From Flectonema sp. DT1601 (Eukaryota > Euglenozoa > Diplonemea > Diplonemida > Diplonemidae), in contig OZ025795.1 in the NCBI GenBank assembly GCA_964019425.1, forward strand, positions 124,001 to 188,000: 64,000 nt of DNA. The letters run 5' to 3'. This document shows, in pieces, positions 9,106 to 18,389 of the stretch (its first letter is position 1; every line of letters starts with the position of its first letter). The notes beneath the pieces are model-generated. The model was not told the origin of the DNA. It saw nothing but the letters and a program-made list of their open reading frames with translations, and searched no databases. Both the position numbers and the translations under genes were made by a program.

Positions 9106-11184
9106 TTACCAACGCTTGCCACCCTTCTTACCTCCCTTTCCACCTCTTTTGCCTCCACCCTTTCCCTTTCCCTTTCCACCCTTTGAAGATCTCTCTTCTC
9201 TTTCAAGGAGCTCTGGGAGCTTGTCTGGGCAAGACAACCAGTCAAAGTCGAGAGCCTTCTTCAAGTGTACTTCAGCGTCAGCACGGACATCGAAGACGGC
9301 ACCCCATCTGTCAGCAGTGACCTGCATAGACATGACTCCCATCTTGTCCTTCTCGGTGTACTCCTCAGGAAGCACCTTGTTAAGAGCTCCCCAGACGTAT
9401 CCGAGTGCCCAAATCTCGCTGTTCTTTGAGTGAAACATGTAAGTAGTGTATCCAGTGGCTCCTGTCAACAAAGATCTTGATGGAGGGGCTTCAGTGTTGC
9501 TGGTGGCTAAGGCCAGAGCTGCTGCTACAGCTTTCTTCTCGTCACCAACCTTTTCAATCAAGTTTTCAGCTGCTTTCTCAAAGTTGTCCAAGACTTCTTG
9601 TGGAATACGTGCGGCATCATCGATAGCAGTGGCGGCTGCGACGTGCATAACCTGAGCAGGCTGTGGAGCGTCAAGCCATTCAAATGTGTTTCCAGTCTTC
9701 CTTTCGATCTGCTGCAGGGTACGCTTTTGCTTTGCGGAGTAAAGGGTTACACAAACTCCCTTGCGACCCGCACGACCAGTTCTTCCGGAACGGTGAACGT
9801 ATGTCTCTACTTCAGGGTATCCTGAACGGGACTCTGGAGGGCAAGCATTTAAAACTAAATCAACAGTCATGTCTAATCCTCTAGCAGCAACATCTGTTGC
9901 AACAAGGAGTCTGAACTTACCCTTTCTGAATGCATCTAAAGTTGACTCTCTAAGGTTTTGAGGGATATCTCCGTGAAGTGCCTTGGCTTCGTATTTGATG
10001 CTTTCATCCGAGCACAGGTCGTTACATTCTGCCTTGGTGCTGCAGAAGCAAAGAGCACGTCCACTGGTACCAGCGTACATAGCAATTACGTCACTGATGG
10101 TATTGCTCTTTGAAGTCCAGTGAGAAGCGATAGCAACGTGTCTAACATCAAGTGATGCCATCACACCTTTATCATCTCCTGCCATGTCAATAAGTTGATG
10201 ATCAACCATATGCTTATCAGCTACACCTGTAACCCATTCAGGGACAGTGGCTGAGAATAGACACTTTTGATGCTTCTTGGTCGCCTTTTCAAGAATTCTG
10301 TCAACGTCTTCCTGGAAACCCATTTCAAGCATCTTATCAGCTTCATCAAGTACAACGTGTTCAATTCTTGAAAGGTCCAATGTACCTCTCTCTAAATGGT
10401 CAAGAATTCTACCTGGTGTTCCGACTAAGATATCAACACCTGATGCTAAAGCTTGACATTGTTTACCCATTGGTGCTCCTCCATAAACGTTCAATACTAC
10501 GAACGATGGCGCAACGGATTCAAATTCCTTTCCTACCTGCTGAGCTAATTCTCTGGTAGGCGCCAATACGATTACACCAGGAGCGCGGCCTCTTCTCATG
10601 CTGTCACGTCTGTTTTCAGATCTCTTGTTTAATAAAGTTTGAATAATTGGAAGAGCAAAGGCCAGAGTCTTTCCGCATCCGGTACGAGCCTTTCCGATGA
10701 TGTCTTTTCCTTCAGCGATGAGTTTGTAAGTAGCACCCTGAATTGGGAATAACTTAGTGATACCTTTTTGCTTTAAAGCATTCTTCGTCTCTTCAGCAAT
10801 GTCAAAGTTGTTAACGTGAAGTGGATCTTCCTCCTCGTTCTTGCCGCTGGACTTGGAGGCATCTTCGCTTCCGGAACTGCTGCTGCTGTCGGATTCGCTT
10901 TCCTGCTTCTTTGATCTCTTAGGAGCTGCCTTTGGACTCTTCTTTGGTGATTTCTTAGCTGCGGCCTTTGGAGACTTCTTTGGCGACTTCTTAACAGCGC
11001 TCTTTGGTGATCTTTTTGGGCTCTTCTTGGCCCTCTTTACTGGACTGCTGCTGCTGCTGCTACTGTCGTCACTGCTGCTGTCCGAGCTAGTTGCATCTCT
11101 CTTCTTCTTGTCCGCCACTCTCTCGTCTTCTTCCTTCTTCAACTGTGCCTTCGTTTTCTTGGATGATGCTTTCTTTCCTGGCAT
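9106..11184 (-). CDS. Nucleolar DEAD-box RNA helicase of the DDX21/DDX50 type with GUCT domain
   Basis: This single exon encodes 692 aa. The N-terminus (1-120) is a Lys/Ser-Pro repeat region (units KSPKKSPKAA) plus an acidic Ser patch. The helicase core follows: a Q-motif region with LFPIQGATY, motif I ARTGCGKT (~163-170), PTRELAQQV, motif II DEAD (~278), SAT (~310), RGLDM and HRSGRTGRAG (~464). Residues ~560-650 match the GUCT domain (SLLTGATGYTTYMF), which is diagnostic for the DDX21/RH-II group. The C-terminus is a Gly/Lys-rich tail in place of the FRGQR or RGG repeats. Family members unwind RNA in the nucleolus and act in rRNA processing and Pol I/II regulation. Codon use is GC-richer than in neighbours, which suggests high expression. 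Confidence 0.92.
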   Translation of the reverse strand: MPGKKASSKKTKAQLKKEEDERVADKKKRDATSSDSSSDDSSSSSSSPVKRAKKSPKRSPKSAVKKSPKKSPKAAAKKSPKKSPKAAPKRSKKQESESDSSSSSGSEDASKSSGKNEEEDPLHVNNFDIAEETKNALKQKGITKLFPIQGATYKLIAEGKDIIGKARTGCGKTLAFALPIIQTLLNKRSENRRDSMRRGRAPGVIVLAPTRELAQQVGKEFESVAPSFVVLNVYGGAPMGKQCQALASGVDILVGTPGRILDHLERGTLDLSRIEHVVLDEADKMLEMGFQEDVDRILEKATKKHQKCLFSATVPEWVTGVADKHMVDHQLIDMAGDDKGVMASLDVRHVAIASHWTSKSNTISDVIAMYAGTSGRALCFCSTKAECNDLCSDESIKYEAKALHGDIPQNLRESTLDAFRKGKFRLLVATDVAARGLDMTVDLVLNACPPESRSGYPEVETYVHRSGRTGRAGRKGVCVTLYSAKQKRTLQQIERKTGNTFEWLDAPQPAQVMHVAAATAIDDAARIPQEVLDNFEKAAENLIEKVGDEKKAVAAALALATSNTEAPPSRSLLTGATGYTTYMFHSKNSEIWALGYVWGALNKVLPEEYTEKDKMGVMSMQVTADRWGAVFDVRADAEVHLKKALDFDWLSCPDKLPELLEREERSSKGGKGKGKGGGKRGGKGGKKGGKRW

Positions 11185-12929
11185 TGTGAGGTGAGTTACC
11201 TTGTTTGTAAAAATAAGTTAAAATGAGAAATAGTATAACACAGGCTCAACTTCAGTGTGCTTTTTGAAACTTCAACTTGCCTGTTCCATATAATGCTGTG
11301 GGAAAAACGTAACTGAAGCTGTACATCAATACACTCATCGCAATGGGGAGAAAATAAAAGTCTGGGGTAGGGAGGTGTGGGCTAATAATCTAATAGATTT
11401 AAACTTACGGTTCGCTGTTTTTTTTTCTCTTTTTCTCCCCCTTTTTCGTGTTAACTTGAACTTTGCCGTAATCAGTTCAGTTTTTTATTTTTTTTGGTTT
11501 TTTTTTTTCCCTTCTTCTATTCAATTCAAATCATTTTAAAGAAAAGGAGGGAAGAGGAGGTGCGGTCTCACAAAAAAAAGAAAAAGAAAACCCGTACAAC
11601 AACCACATCAGGTAATTTAAGCAAGACTCAAATATAACTGAAAAGGAATGAGAATAATATCGTTTCCTAGAAGTTGCACTTTCTACAGAGATCTCCCTCA
11701 ACACTTATCGGTAAGTAAATCACCATCATCTTTGTAGCTCATAGCAAGACAGATAACGTCAAGCGATCAGAGTTTAAGCACATGATGTACTGCACGGTTC
11801 CCATATACAAACAGAGATTCGGTACCTAACACCAAAGTCTGATTGAGTCGGCACATCTGCTTCACATACGCGGGTGTCCAAAGGCAAGCTCGCTGGATGA
11901 TGCATCCGTGCAGTAAAAAAAGCACACAAGTGAGGGGAAAGGGAGGATGGGATAATGTCTAACTTTGTGGGGGTGTACTGTAGTGAGGAGAGTGGGTGAC
12001 GGCAGCATCCTTTACTTTGCTAAAGAAAGGAACAGAAAACTTTCTTTTTTTTTTTTTCGGTTGTTTTATTCCTTCCTCTAGTCAGGAAAAACTCGTGCAA
12101 AACACGTTTGTTTTTCCACATTTTTTTCGTTCTCTTTTTTTTTTCTTGTATTCTTTTTTCTCCCAGTTTTCTGCATTTCATACTGCCACTCACCCTCTGG
12201 GAGTAAACACAAGGCAAAAACAAGGCAATCCATCTGCTAAGAATGCCAACTCTTGATGTGCATTTCTCTCACGTTTACCTATGGCGTGGTAAACCTTTTA
12301 TTGTGTTCACACCCTCTACTCACTCTTTGCTCAATTGAAAATGGAACTTCTGGGGAAGGGATGGGAAATCTAAAAATATAAAAAATTGAGGAAGATAACT
12401 TCGTACCTACACCAAGGGGAGGGCGTCAAACAGATCGTAGCGGTGAAGATTCAAAGTATGAGAGAGAAGGGACTTGTGAGATACGCACAACGGGATGGGA
12501 TCACCAACTGTCCAACTGTGGTTCAAAAACACAGCAAGACAAGCGAGCTACTAATATGGAACTACAGCACTGATGCTAAGTACAAGTATTTGTACGGACA
12601 ACCAAACAACAAATAAAAATGGGAAAAGGGGACGAAGAAGAACAGCGTCACTCGACTACGATCACCCTTTCCTTGTGAGAGTACTTAATCCGTCCGACAA
12701 GGCTGCAAAAATACACAACGAAATGGTTTTCTAACATGTAGACGAAATTATGAACTCACGCCAGCTAAAATGATCTTCTTTAGTGTAACAGTTGGTTGCA
12801 ATAAAAGTTGAAGAAGAAAATCACACAGCAGATTTCACCCTTGAGAAGCTTCCAGCCAATGAAGGCTTGCTATTATTTGTGATAATAAAAAAGCGGCGGA
12901 TTCTTTGAATGAATTAGTAAAAAAGATGT
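11185..12929. other. Long intergenic region (1.7 kb) between helicase and kinase genes
   Basis: This is the longest gene-free stretch apart from the satellite. It begins with T-rich DNA upstream of the helicase (11420-11520). It then has a less biased core at about 11640-11990 and 12230-12760, where base composition is near that of exons but no frame exceeds 76 codons. I could not match the core to tRNA, snRNA, SRP or RNase P RNA. It could hold long 5' and 3' UTRs or an RNA gene. Confidence 0.5.
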
Positions 12930-14485
12930 CTATGGGCGGGTGTAGGCTGGATCGCGAACGCGAGTTGGGGTATCTGGGGCGCCAAGAATGTGACCAAAAC
13001 TCGATTTCTCGTATGACTCACGACGTTTGTTCATTTGATCAGCTTCCTTGTAGTTCTTCAAAACAAACGGGTGGTACATAATATCGTGAGCACGAATTCT
13101 TGTTGTCTTGTCGTATCTCAAACAATTTTCAATGAGATCGGCAAAGTCAGGATCCGCAATCATCTTTCTAATCGGCTGTGCATTTCTCACTCTGTTCAAC
13201 GACTTGTTAGCGGCAGGAGTTCTGTCATGCATCCAAGTGTGGTCTAAATCTCCCTTTTCGTTGAAGAACTTTCTGTTTTCTGGAAGCATATAATTAGTAA
13301 GGAAGCTTGGGATACTGGCTCCTAGTGTCTTCTCCATTAAACACAAGTGTTCTCTGTTTTCGTGGGTTTCGTATAAAAGACGACCAGTGAACAGTTCTAT
13401 CAAAATACAACCAACTGACCAAATGTCAGCAGCAAACATCCAACCAGCCTGTAAGATGACTTCAGGTGCTCTGTAGTGACGGGTTGAAACAATTGTGTTT
13501 CTACCGTGACGCTCATCAGTGGTTCCTCCAAAGTCAATAACACGAATCTTCGTCTTCGGTGGAAGACTGTACTTACGAATCTGTTTTGTTTAGTTTTACT
13601 TTTATGATACCAATCAAGGTAATCACTTTATAATATTTATCAATAATTATCGGTACTGTATTGACCATGAATGCCGTCTGAAGGGGTCGAATAGGCAAAC
13701 ATGGCTTCGATCAGAACCTTCAACAGGTTGTATGTGTGGATTACTTGAGTGATATATTCATCACGATACTTTCATATTAAAAACAATTAAAGACATACTC
13801 CCATTCTATCAACACTTTCAACAGCTTCTTCAAGAAGGATGTTTTCAGGTTTCAAGTCGGTGTGGATGAGTTTCAAGTGAGCGTGGATGTAGTTAAGTGC
13901 CGCACCCAACTGCCATGCGATGTGAGCTACTTCGTGAATTTTGAAAGTAGTACAGCGGTTGAGGTAATCAAGTAAGCAAAAACCCAACTTTGGGAAGACA
14001 ATGCACATGTGGTTCCCACTTACAGGGTTGTTTGAAAAAAAGTAAGTGCGGTACTTAATGGTTGGGTAGAAGTCAGCCATGTCGTCGAGCTTAATTCGGT
14101 GAAGAATTTGAATTTCAAACTTTGCATCTCTGGTGTACTTTTCAATAGCGCGGACAAGTTTAATTGCAACGTACGCCTTTCTCTTTCTGTCCCACGCTTC
14201 AATCACCTTCGCGAATGTTCCTTCTCCGATAAGATCCAAGATCTTCCATCTGTTTTCAGTTCCTTCAACGTCTTCACCTAAAACAACTTTGTAATGACCT
14301 TCTTCTTTTGATTGAACTGGAGTGTAGGTCTTCTTTGGTTTTTTTTGAATCGCCTGAGCAGATTGCTCTTGCCCACCAGCAGCTTCAGGATGGCTGCTAG
14401 TTCTCTTACCTCCACTTAATCTCTTTTGTTCTCCTTCAGACTGTCCTGTGACTGTATTAAACGAACTCTTTATGATATCAGACAT
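12930..14485 (-). CDS. CLK/LAMMER dual-specificity protein kinase, two exons
   Basis: Exons 14485-13799 and 13580-12930 join in phase (intron 218 bases, donor GTATGT, acceptor ACAG) to give 445 aa. The kinase domain spans ~75-425: glycine loop GEGTFAKV, catalytic lysine in VAIKLVRA (~108), HTDLKPENILL (~207), then in exon 2 VIDFGGTT (DFG at ~246), VSTRHYRAPEVIL, and the family signature EHLCLMEKTLG (~305), a variant of EHLAMMERILG. A basic, Ser-rich N-terminal extension precedes the kinase. LAMMER kinases phosphorylate SR splicing factors in the nucleus. The spacer downstream is long (1.7 kb). Confidence 0.93.
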
Positions 14486-15105
14486 TTCCTCTCTAGTAAT
14501 AGTTGTCTCTAAAGGGGGGAGGGAAACACAACAAAAGGGGAGACCAAAAGGGCGGTCAATTCCTGAAAAAAGAAAAGTAAAAATAAAAATTTTAAATTTG
14601 TATCTTTAAAAAAAAAAAAAAAAGAAAATTCACTACAAAAACAATAACTGACACTGAAGCAGTTATTTTTGAATATAGTTCGTCTGTTAATTAAGTTTTA
14701 TTATCAACCAATTAAGGGATACGGAAGGAAGCTAGAGAGGAACAAGTTAAAGTATGTGTAGCCTGGCACCGTTTGCGTTGAAAACACACATTTTAAAACG
14801 GACATTAGAGAGGAAAGAATAACAAACTTTCAACAGAACCAATTAAGGAATTGGTTAAAGTTATCCTCATAACATAACACACATACACACACTCCGATGA
14901 GGGTTGTATTACAATTCGACTGCTTGAAGCCCTTTCGAGTACTGGACTAGAATTGCAAGTCTCAGTATTGCGTTCCGTTGCGTGTTATATAGCATCGGTT
15001 GTTAATAAACTTAATATAGGAATTTGTTCTATGTTCTAATTATAAAGTCGGTGTGGGGTAACTTGATACTACGATTAAATATAAGTGTGGGGGGGGGAGG
15101 AAATC
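14486..15105. other. Intergenic spacer; no gene seen
   Basis: The spacer has an A run near 14609-14622, a CA-rich stretch at about 14878-14892, the 16-mer GGGGTAACTTGATACT at 15055-15070 and a G9 run at 15089-15097 just 3' of the subtilase stop. No coding frame with family similarity was found on either strand. Confidence 0.5.
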
Positions 15106-16818
15106 TTAGCACCGACAACCTGAGCAGTCACAGCCGTACCTGCCTTCAAGAATATCACATCTGTAGCCTCTCGACACCCAGTAGTCACAACTACGTCTAG
15201 AGCATCCATTACTGTCGTAACATCTCCCCCTGGGAACAGGAGTAGGCTGCGGAGCGGGAGCAGGAACAGACGAGCAGGAGTTGCATCCTCTGCAATCGCA
15301 AAAACGGAAATTGCTGCAACCATATCCCCTCACATACCAGTAGTCACAACTACGTCCATAACAACTATTTTGATTGATGCATCCCCCCCGAGCAGGGGCT
15401 GGAGTTGCAGGAGGCGGTGTTGGTGCTTGCGCACTTCCACAATACGTGCACCTTGAGCAATCACAGCGGGTCAAACTACGGCAAGTGTATCCGCTTAAGA
15501 TCCAGTAATCACAACTCGCACCGTAGCAGCCACGTTGATCAGCACATCCTGCAGGAGTGGTTGGGGGAGTTGGAGTGGTTCGGGGAGTTGGAGTGGGTCG
15601 CGGGGTAGGTTGGGCAGTTGGTGCAGGTGGTGACGGGGGAGTGCTTGCATCACAGGGAATATTAAGAATCCTATTTGGAGATCCACGAGAATTAGAAATG
15701 TATCCATTTCCTGCATTAGTGAACAACCAGTTCGTCACGTCCCTTGGTGACGCCGAGGGGTTCTGTCCGAGGTAGGCAGCCATCGCTCCGGCAACGTGCG
15801 GAGATGCCATCGAAGTGCCTGACAATGTCGCAAACGCCGAGTCGTGTGACGCCCCAGCAGACACGATGTTGGAACCAGGGGCAAAGATGTCGGTGCAGGA
15901 TCCCCAGTTTGAAAAAGATGAGCGAGAGTCACTCAAAGTTGACGCGCACACAGTTATAGCTGATGGTGCCGAGGCAGGACTTTGAGAACAGGCATTGGTG
16001 TTGTCATTTCCGGCAGCCACCGCGATACTCACGCCAGCTCTGATCGCTGCTTCAACAGCATCATTCTCAGAACGAGAACGACTTCCACCCAGAGACATGT
16101 TTATAACTGACGGCCTACCACGACGGCGAGCGTTGTCCACTGCCCATTGCATTCCTCTAATAATACTTGTTGTTGTACCAATACCATCATCTCCAAGTAC
16201 TTTTACAGCTATGATCTGTGCCCTCTTAGCGATTCCATAAGTACTCCCAGCTACTGTTCCGGCCACGTGTGTTCCGTGACCTTGGCGATCTGAATTCGAA
16301 GATCCGCTCACGAAGTTGGCACCCCAAGTACATCTTCCACCTGCAAACTCTCGGTGAGAGCAGCGTACTCCAGTGTCGAGGATGTAAGCATCGACACCTG
16401 CTCCCCAATTTGAGTCATGTGAGAAAACCGAACCAACATCTCTCGCTCTATCAACTGTTACTCTCTTCTGACCCCATGAAACTGGTGAGCGCTGACTGTT
16501 CGGACACGACTGCTGTGCCATTCGAACTATGCGAACGGGCTCGTAGTACTCCACCATACCTCTGTCTCCTTTAGCCATCTCTCCCTCAACCCATGCCATT
16601 AATGAAGCGTCTAGTTCTGATTCGACTGCTTCAAATGATTCTCCAACGTTACACGCAGTACCTTTATGAGAAGACATGATTCGATCATTTGATGAAGTCC
16701 TTTTAATACCTTTTCTGTACTTTACCATGTACATACCCTGCACTACATCACCTGTCTGCACTGATCCAGAACTCACTAATGAGAATGCATATCCAAATAA
16801 AAATATTGATATTTTCAT
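15106..16818 (-). CDS. Secreted proteinase K-type subtilase (S8) with three C-terminal Cys-rich modules
   Basis: This single exon encodes 570 aa. A signal peptide (MKISIFLFGYAFSLVSSGS) is followed by an I9-like propeptide (~30-105) and an S8A catalytic domain. The triad is Asp in ILDTGVRCSH (~144), His in GHGTHVAGTVAG (~180) and Ser in GTSMASPHVAGAM (~329). The oxyanion-side motif AAGNDN is present. Then comes a Pro/Thr linker (~395-420) and three modules at ~420-450, 475-510 and 530-568, each with the pattern CxxxxxCxxxxCDYWxxxGYxC then CDCxxCxxC. The linker-and-module layout resembles that of secreted hydrolases with substrate-binding tails. It is probably an extracellular or lysosomal endopeptidase. 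The start is the first ATG, just upstream of the signal peptide core. Confidence 0.92.
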   Translation of the reverse strand: MKISIFLFGYAFSLVSSGSVQTGDVVQGMYMVKYRKGIKRTSSNDRIMSSHKGTACNVGESFEAVESELDASLMAWVEGEMAKGDRGMVEYYEPVRIVRMAQQSCPNSQRSPVSWGQKRVTVDRARDVGSVFSHDSNWGAGVDAYILDTGVRCSHREFAGGRCTWGANFVSGSSNSDRQGHGTHVAGTVAGSTYGIAKRAQIIAVKVLGDDGIGTTTSIIRGMQWAVDNARRRGRPSVINMSLGGSRSRSENDAVEAAIRAGVSIAVAAGNDNTNACSQSPASAPSAITVCASTLSDSRSSFSNWGSCTDIFAPGSNIVSAGASHDSAFATLSGTSMASPHVAGAMAAYLGQNPSASPRDVTNWLFTNAGNGYISNSRGSPNRILNIPCDASTPPSPPAPTAQPTPRPTPTPRTTPTPPTTPAGCADQRGCYGASCDYWILSGYTCRSLTRCDCSRCTYCGSAQAPTPPPATPAPARGGCINQNSCYGRSCDYWYVRGYGCSNFRFCDCRGCNSCSSVPAPAPQPTPVPRGRCYDSNGCSRRSCDYWVSRGYRCDILEGRYGCDCSGCRC

Positions 16819-17053
16819 ATTTTATAATCTAGAAAATTGAATTATAATCAGAGGACGGCTTTATCCAAGGGTGGCGTGCTGCCATCCTTCACCTTCAACA
16901 CAGGAAAACAGATTACAAAAAAAAAAAACCAAAAAAAAAAATTCTCATCTACTTTATACTTATCTTTGAATGATAGTTTTCACTATCGTTGCTTTACAAT
17001 ATATATTAGCAATGTGTTAAGTGTTGTTTATGTTAGAAGCGTCCATTTTCGGT

Positions 17054-18154
17054 TTAAATCTCCTCATCTTCCTCAACGCTGCTTTCACTCTCTGGTAGTA
17101 TTCCTTCATCTTGAGTTCCAACGTCAAGCATCCAAATATCATTATTATTCTGTGGAGTGTGTCTACCACCAAAGAGACACAGAACACCAGAAAGAATACA
17201 AATCGAGTGGTAGGCTGTCGGAGGAGGAGCATTTTTAGTAAAAAGAGTCTGCCATTCAGGAGATTGTTGAGACAAGTCGATTACTAAAAGATCAGATAAA
17301 AGATTATTATCTTTTGATAACCCTCCATGGATGAATAGTTGTGATCCGAATGAACAGGCGGCATGACCATAACGTGCAGATGGTTGAGTTCCGCTGTATT
17401 TTAAAGGTTGAGTGAATGTGTTTGTAATGGTGTCGTAAGTGAGTAGTTCTGCTGAAGCAACACCTTCCTCATCCATACCACCAAATATAAATAATCTATC
17501 ACCAACAGCAGTTAGAGTATGAGATGATCTTTTATAAGTTGTTGTAGCTGTCGATATTGACCACGTCATCACTGACGGGTCGAATACCCACATTTTACTT
17601 TCAACAGCCGTACTCCTTCCTCCAAATGCGTATATCTTTTTATTAACTTCTGCTGCGCTGCTGAATGTCACACCACCAGGTTGCTCTCCTTCAGTTTTTA
17701 AAACTGAGACATTTATTTCACTCGGAGCAGTAGGAAGAGTAATATCGTCGTGAATATTTGCTCCAGCAGCTCTCGGCTTTTCAGTGATTGCTATCGTTTG
17801 ATGATTTCGTTTTAATTCTGTCGGATCCCATCCACCAATGATATACATGCGATCACCATCACTACAACAGCATCCTTGTGTTATTGCTTTTGGTATTTTA
17901 CAGGTAACTTCATTCCAGCATGCTGCAGGGTCGAGACCAAGCCTGTATATTTTTTTATCACTTACAACATCACTGTCACCTTGACCACCAACAACAATCA
18001 TAGACGTACCCAGCGTTCCTGACATGTGCATTTCTCGACCTTTAGGACCTGTTCCGTATACAACTTGATTCCATTGTGGGACCATTCCTTCATCTTCACT
18101 TTGACCTTCAGACTGTACCATTTGAGGTGATTGAATTCGATCCGTAGAAGTCAT
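17054..18154 (-). CDS. Kelch-repeat beta-propeller protein
   Basis: This single exon encodes 366 aa. Blade signatures recur through most of the protein: SMIVVGGQGD, RMYIIGGWDP, KIYAFGGRST, RLFIFGGMDE, QLFIHGGLSK and LCLFGGRHT. This gives six blades with the typical hydrophobic-GG core and later W or Y. No BTB, BACK or F-box domain is attached, so it is likely a scaffold or adaptor and no specific partner can be named. The C-terminus is acidic (SSVEEDEEI). The myosin stop lies about 235 bases downstream of its start side, on the same strand. Confidence 0.88.
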   Translation of the reverse strand: MTSTDRIQSPQMVQSEGQSEDEGMVPQWNQVVYGTGPKGREMHMSGTLGTSMIVVGGQGDSDVVSDKKIYRLGLDPAACWNEVTCKIPKAITQGCCCSDGDRMYIIGGWDPTELKRNHQTIAITEKPRAAGANIHDDITLPTAPSEINVSVLKTEGEQPGGVTFSSAAEVNKKIYAFGGRSTAVESKMWVFDPSVMTWSISTATTTYKRSSHTLTAVGDRLFIFGGMDEEGVASAELLTYDTITNTFTQPLKYSGTQPSARYGHAACSFGSQLFIHGGLSKDNNLLSDLLVIDLSQQSPEWQTLFTKNAPPPTAYHSICILSGVLCLFGGRHTPQNNNDIWMLDVGTQDEGILPESESSVEEDEEI

Positions 18155-18389
18155 TTATTTTATTTATAGTTTTCACTATACAACAAGTGTACCTGATTAA
18201 AAGAAGAAGTGATTAGAATTGTTCGTAATCGAGTAATAAATAACAAAAAGTACAATACGATGTGCAGCTGGCTCTACTTCCCCCAAGACGGGGGGTGCAC
18301 GTCGCTAAACGAGTTCTACAAAATAAAATGAATAGGACAGATCATAATAACGTACAATATAAATAAGAAATAAGTTGGGTAATGAAGAG

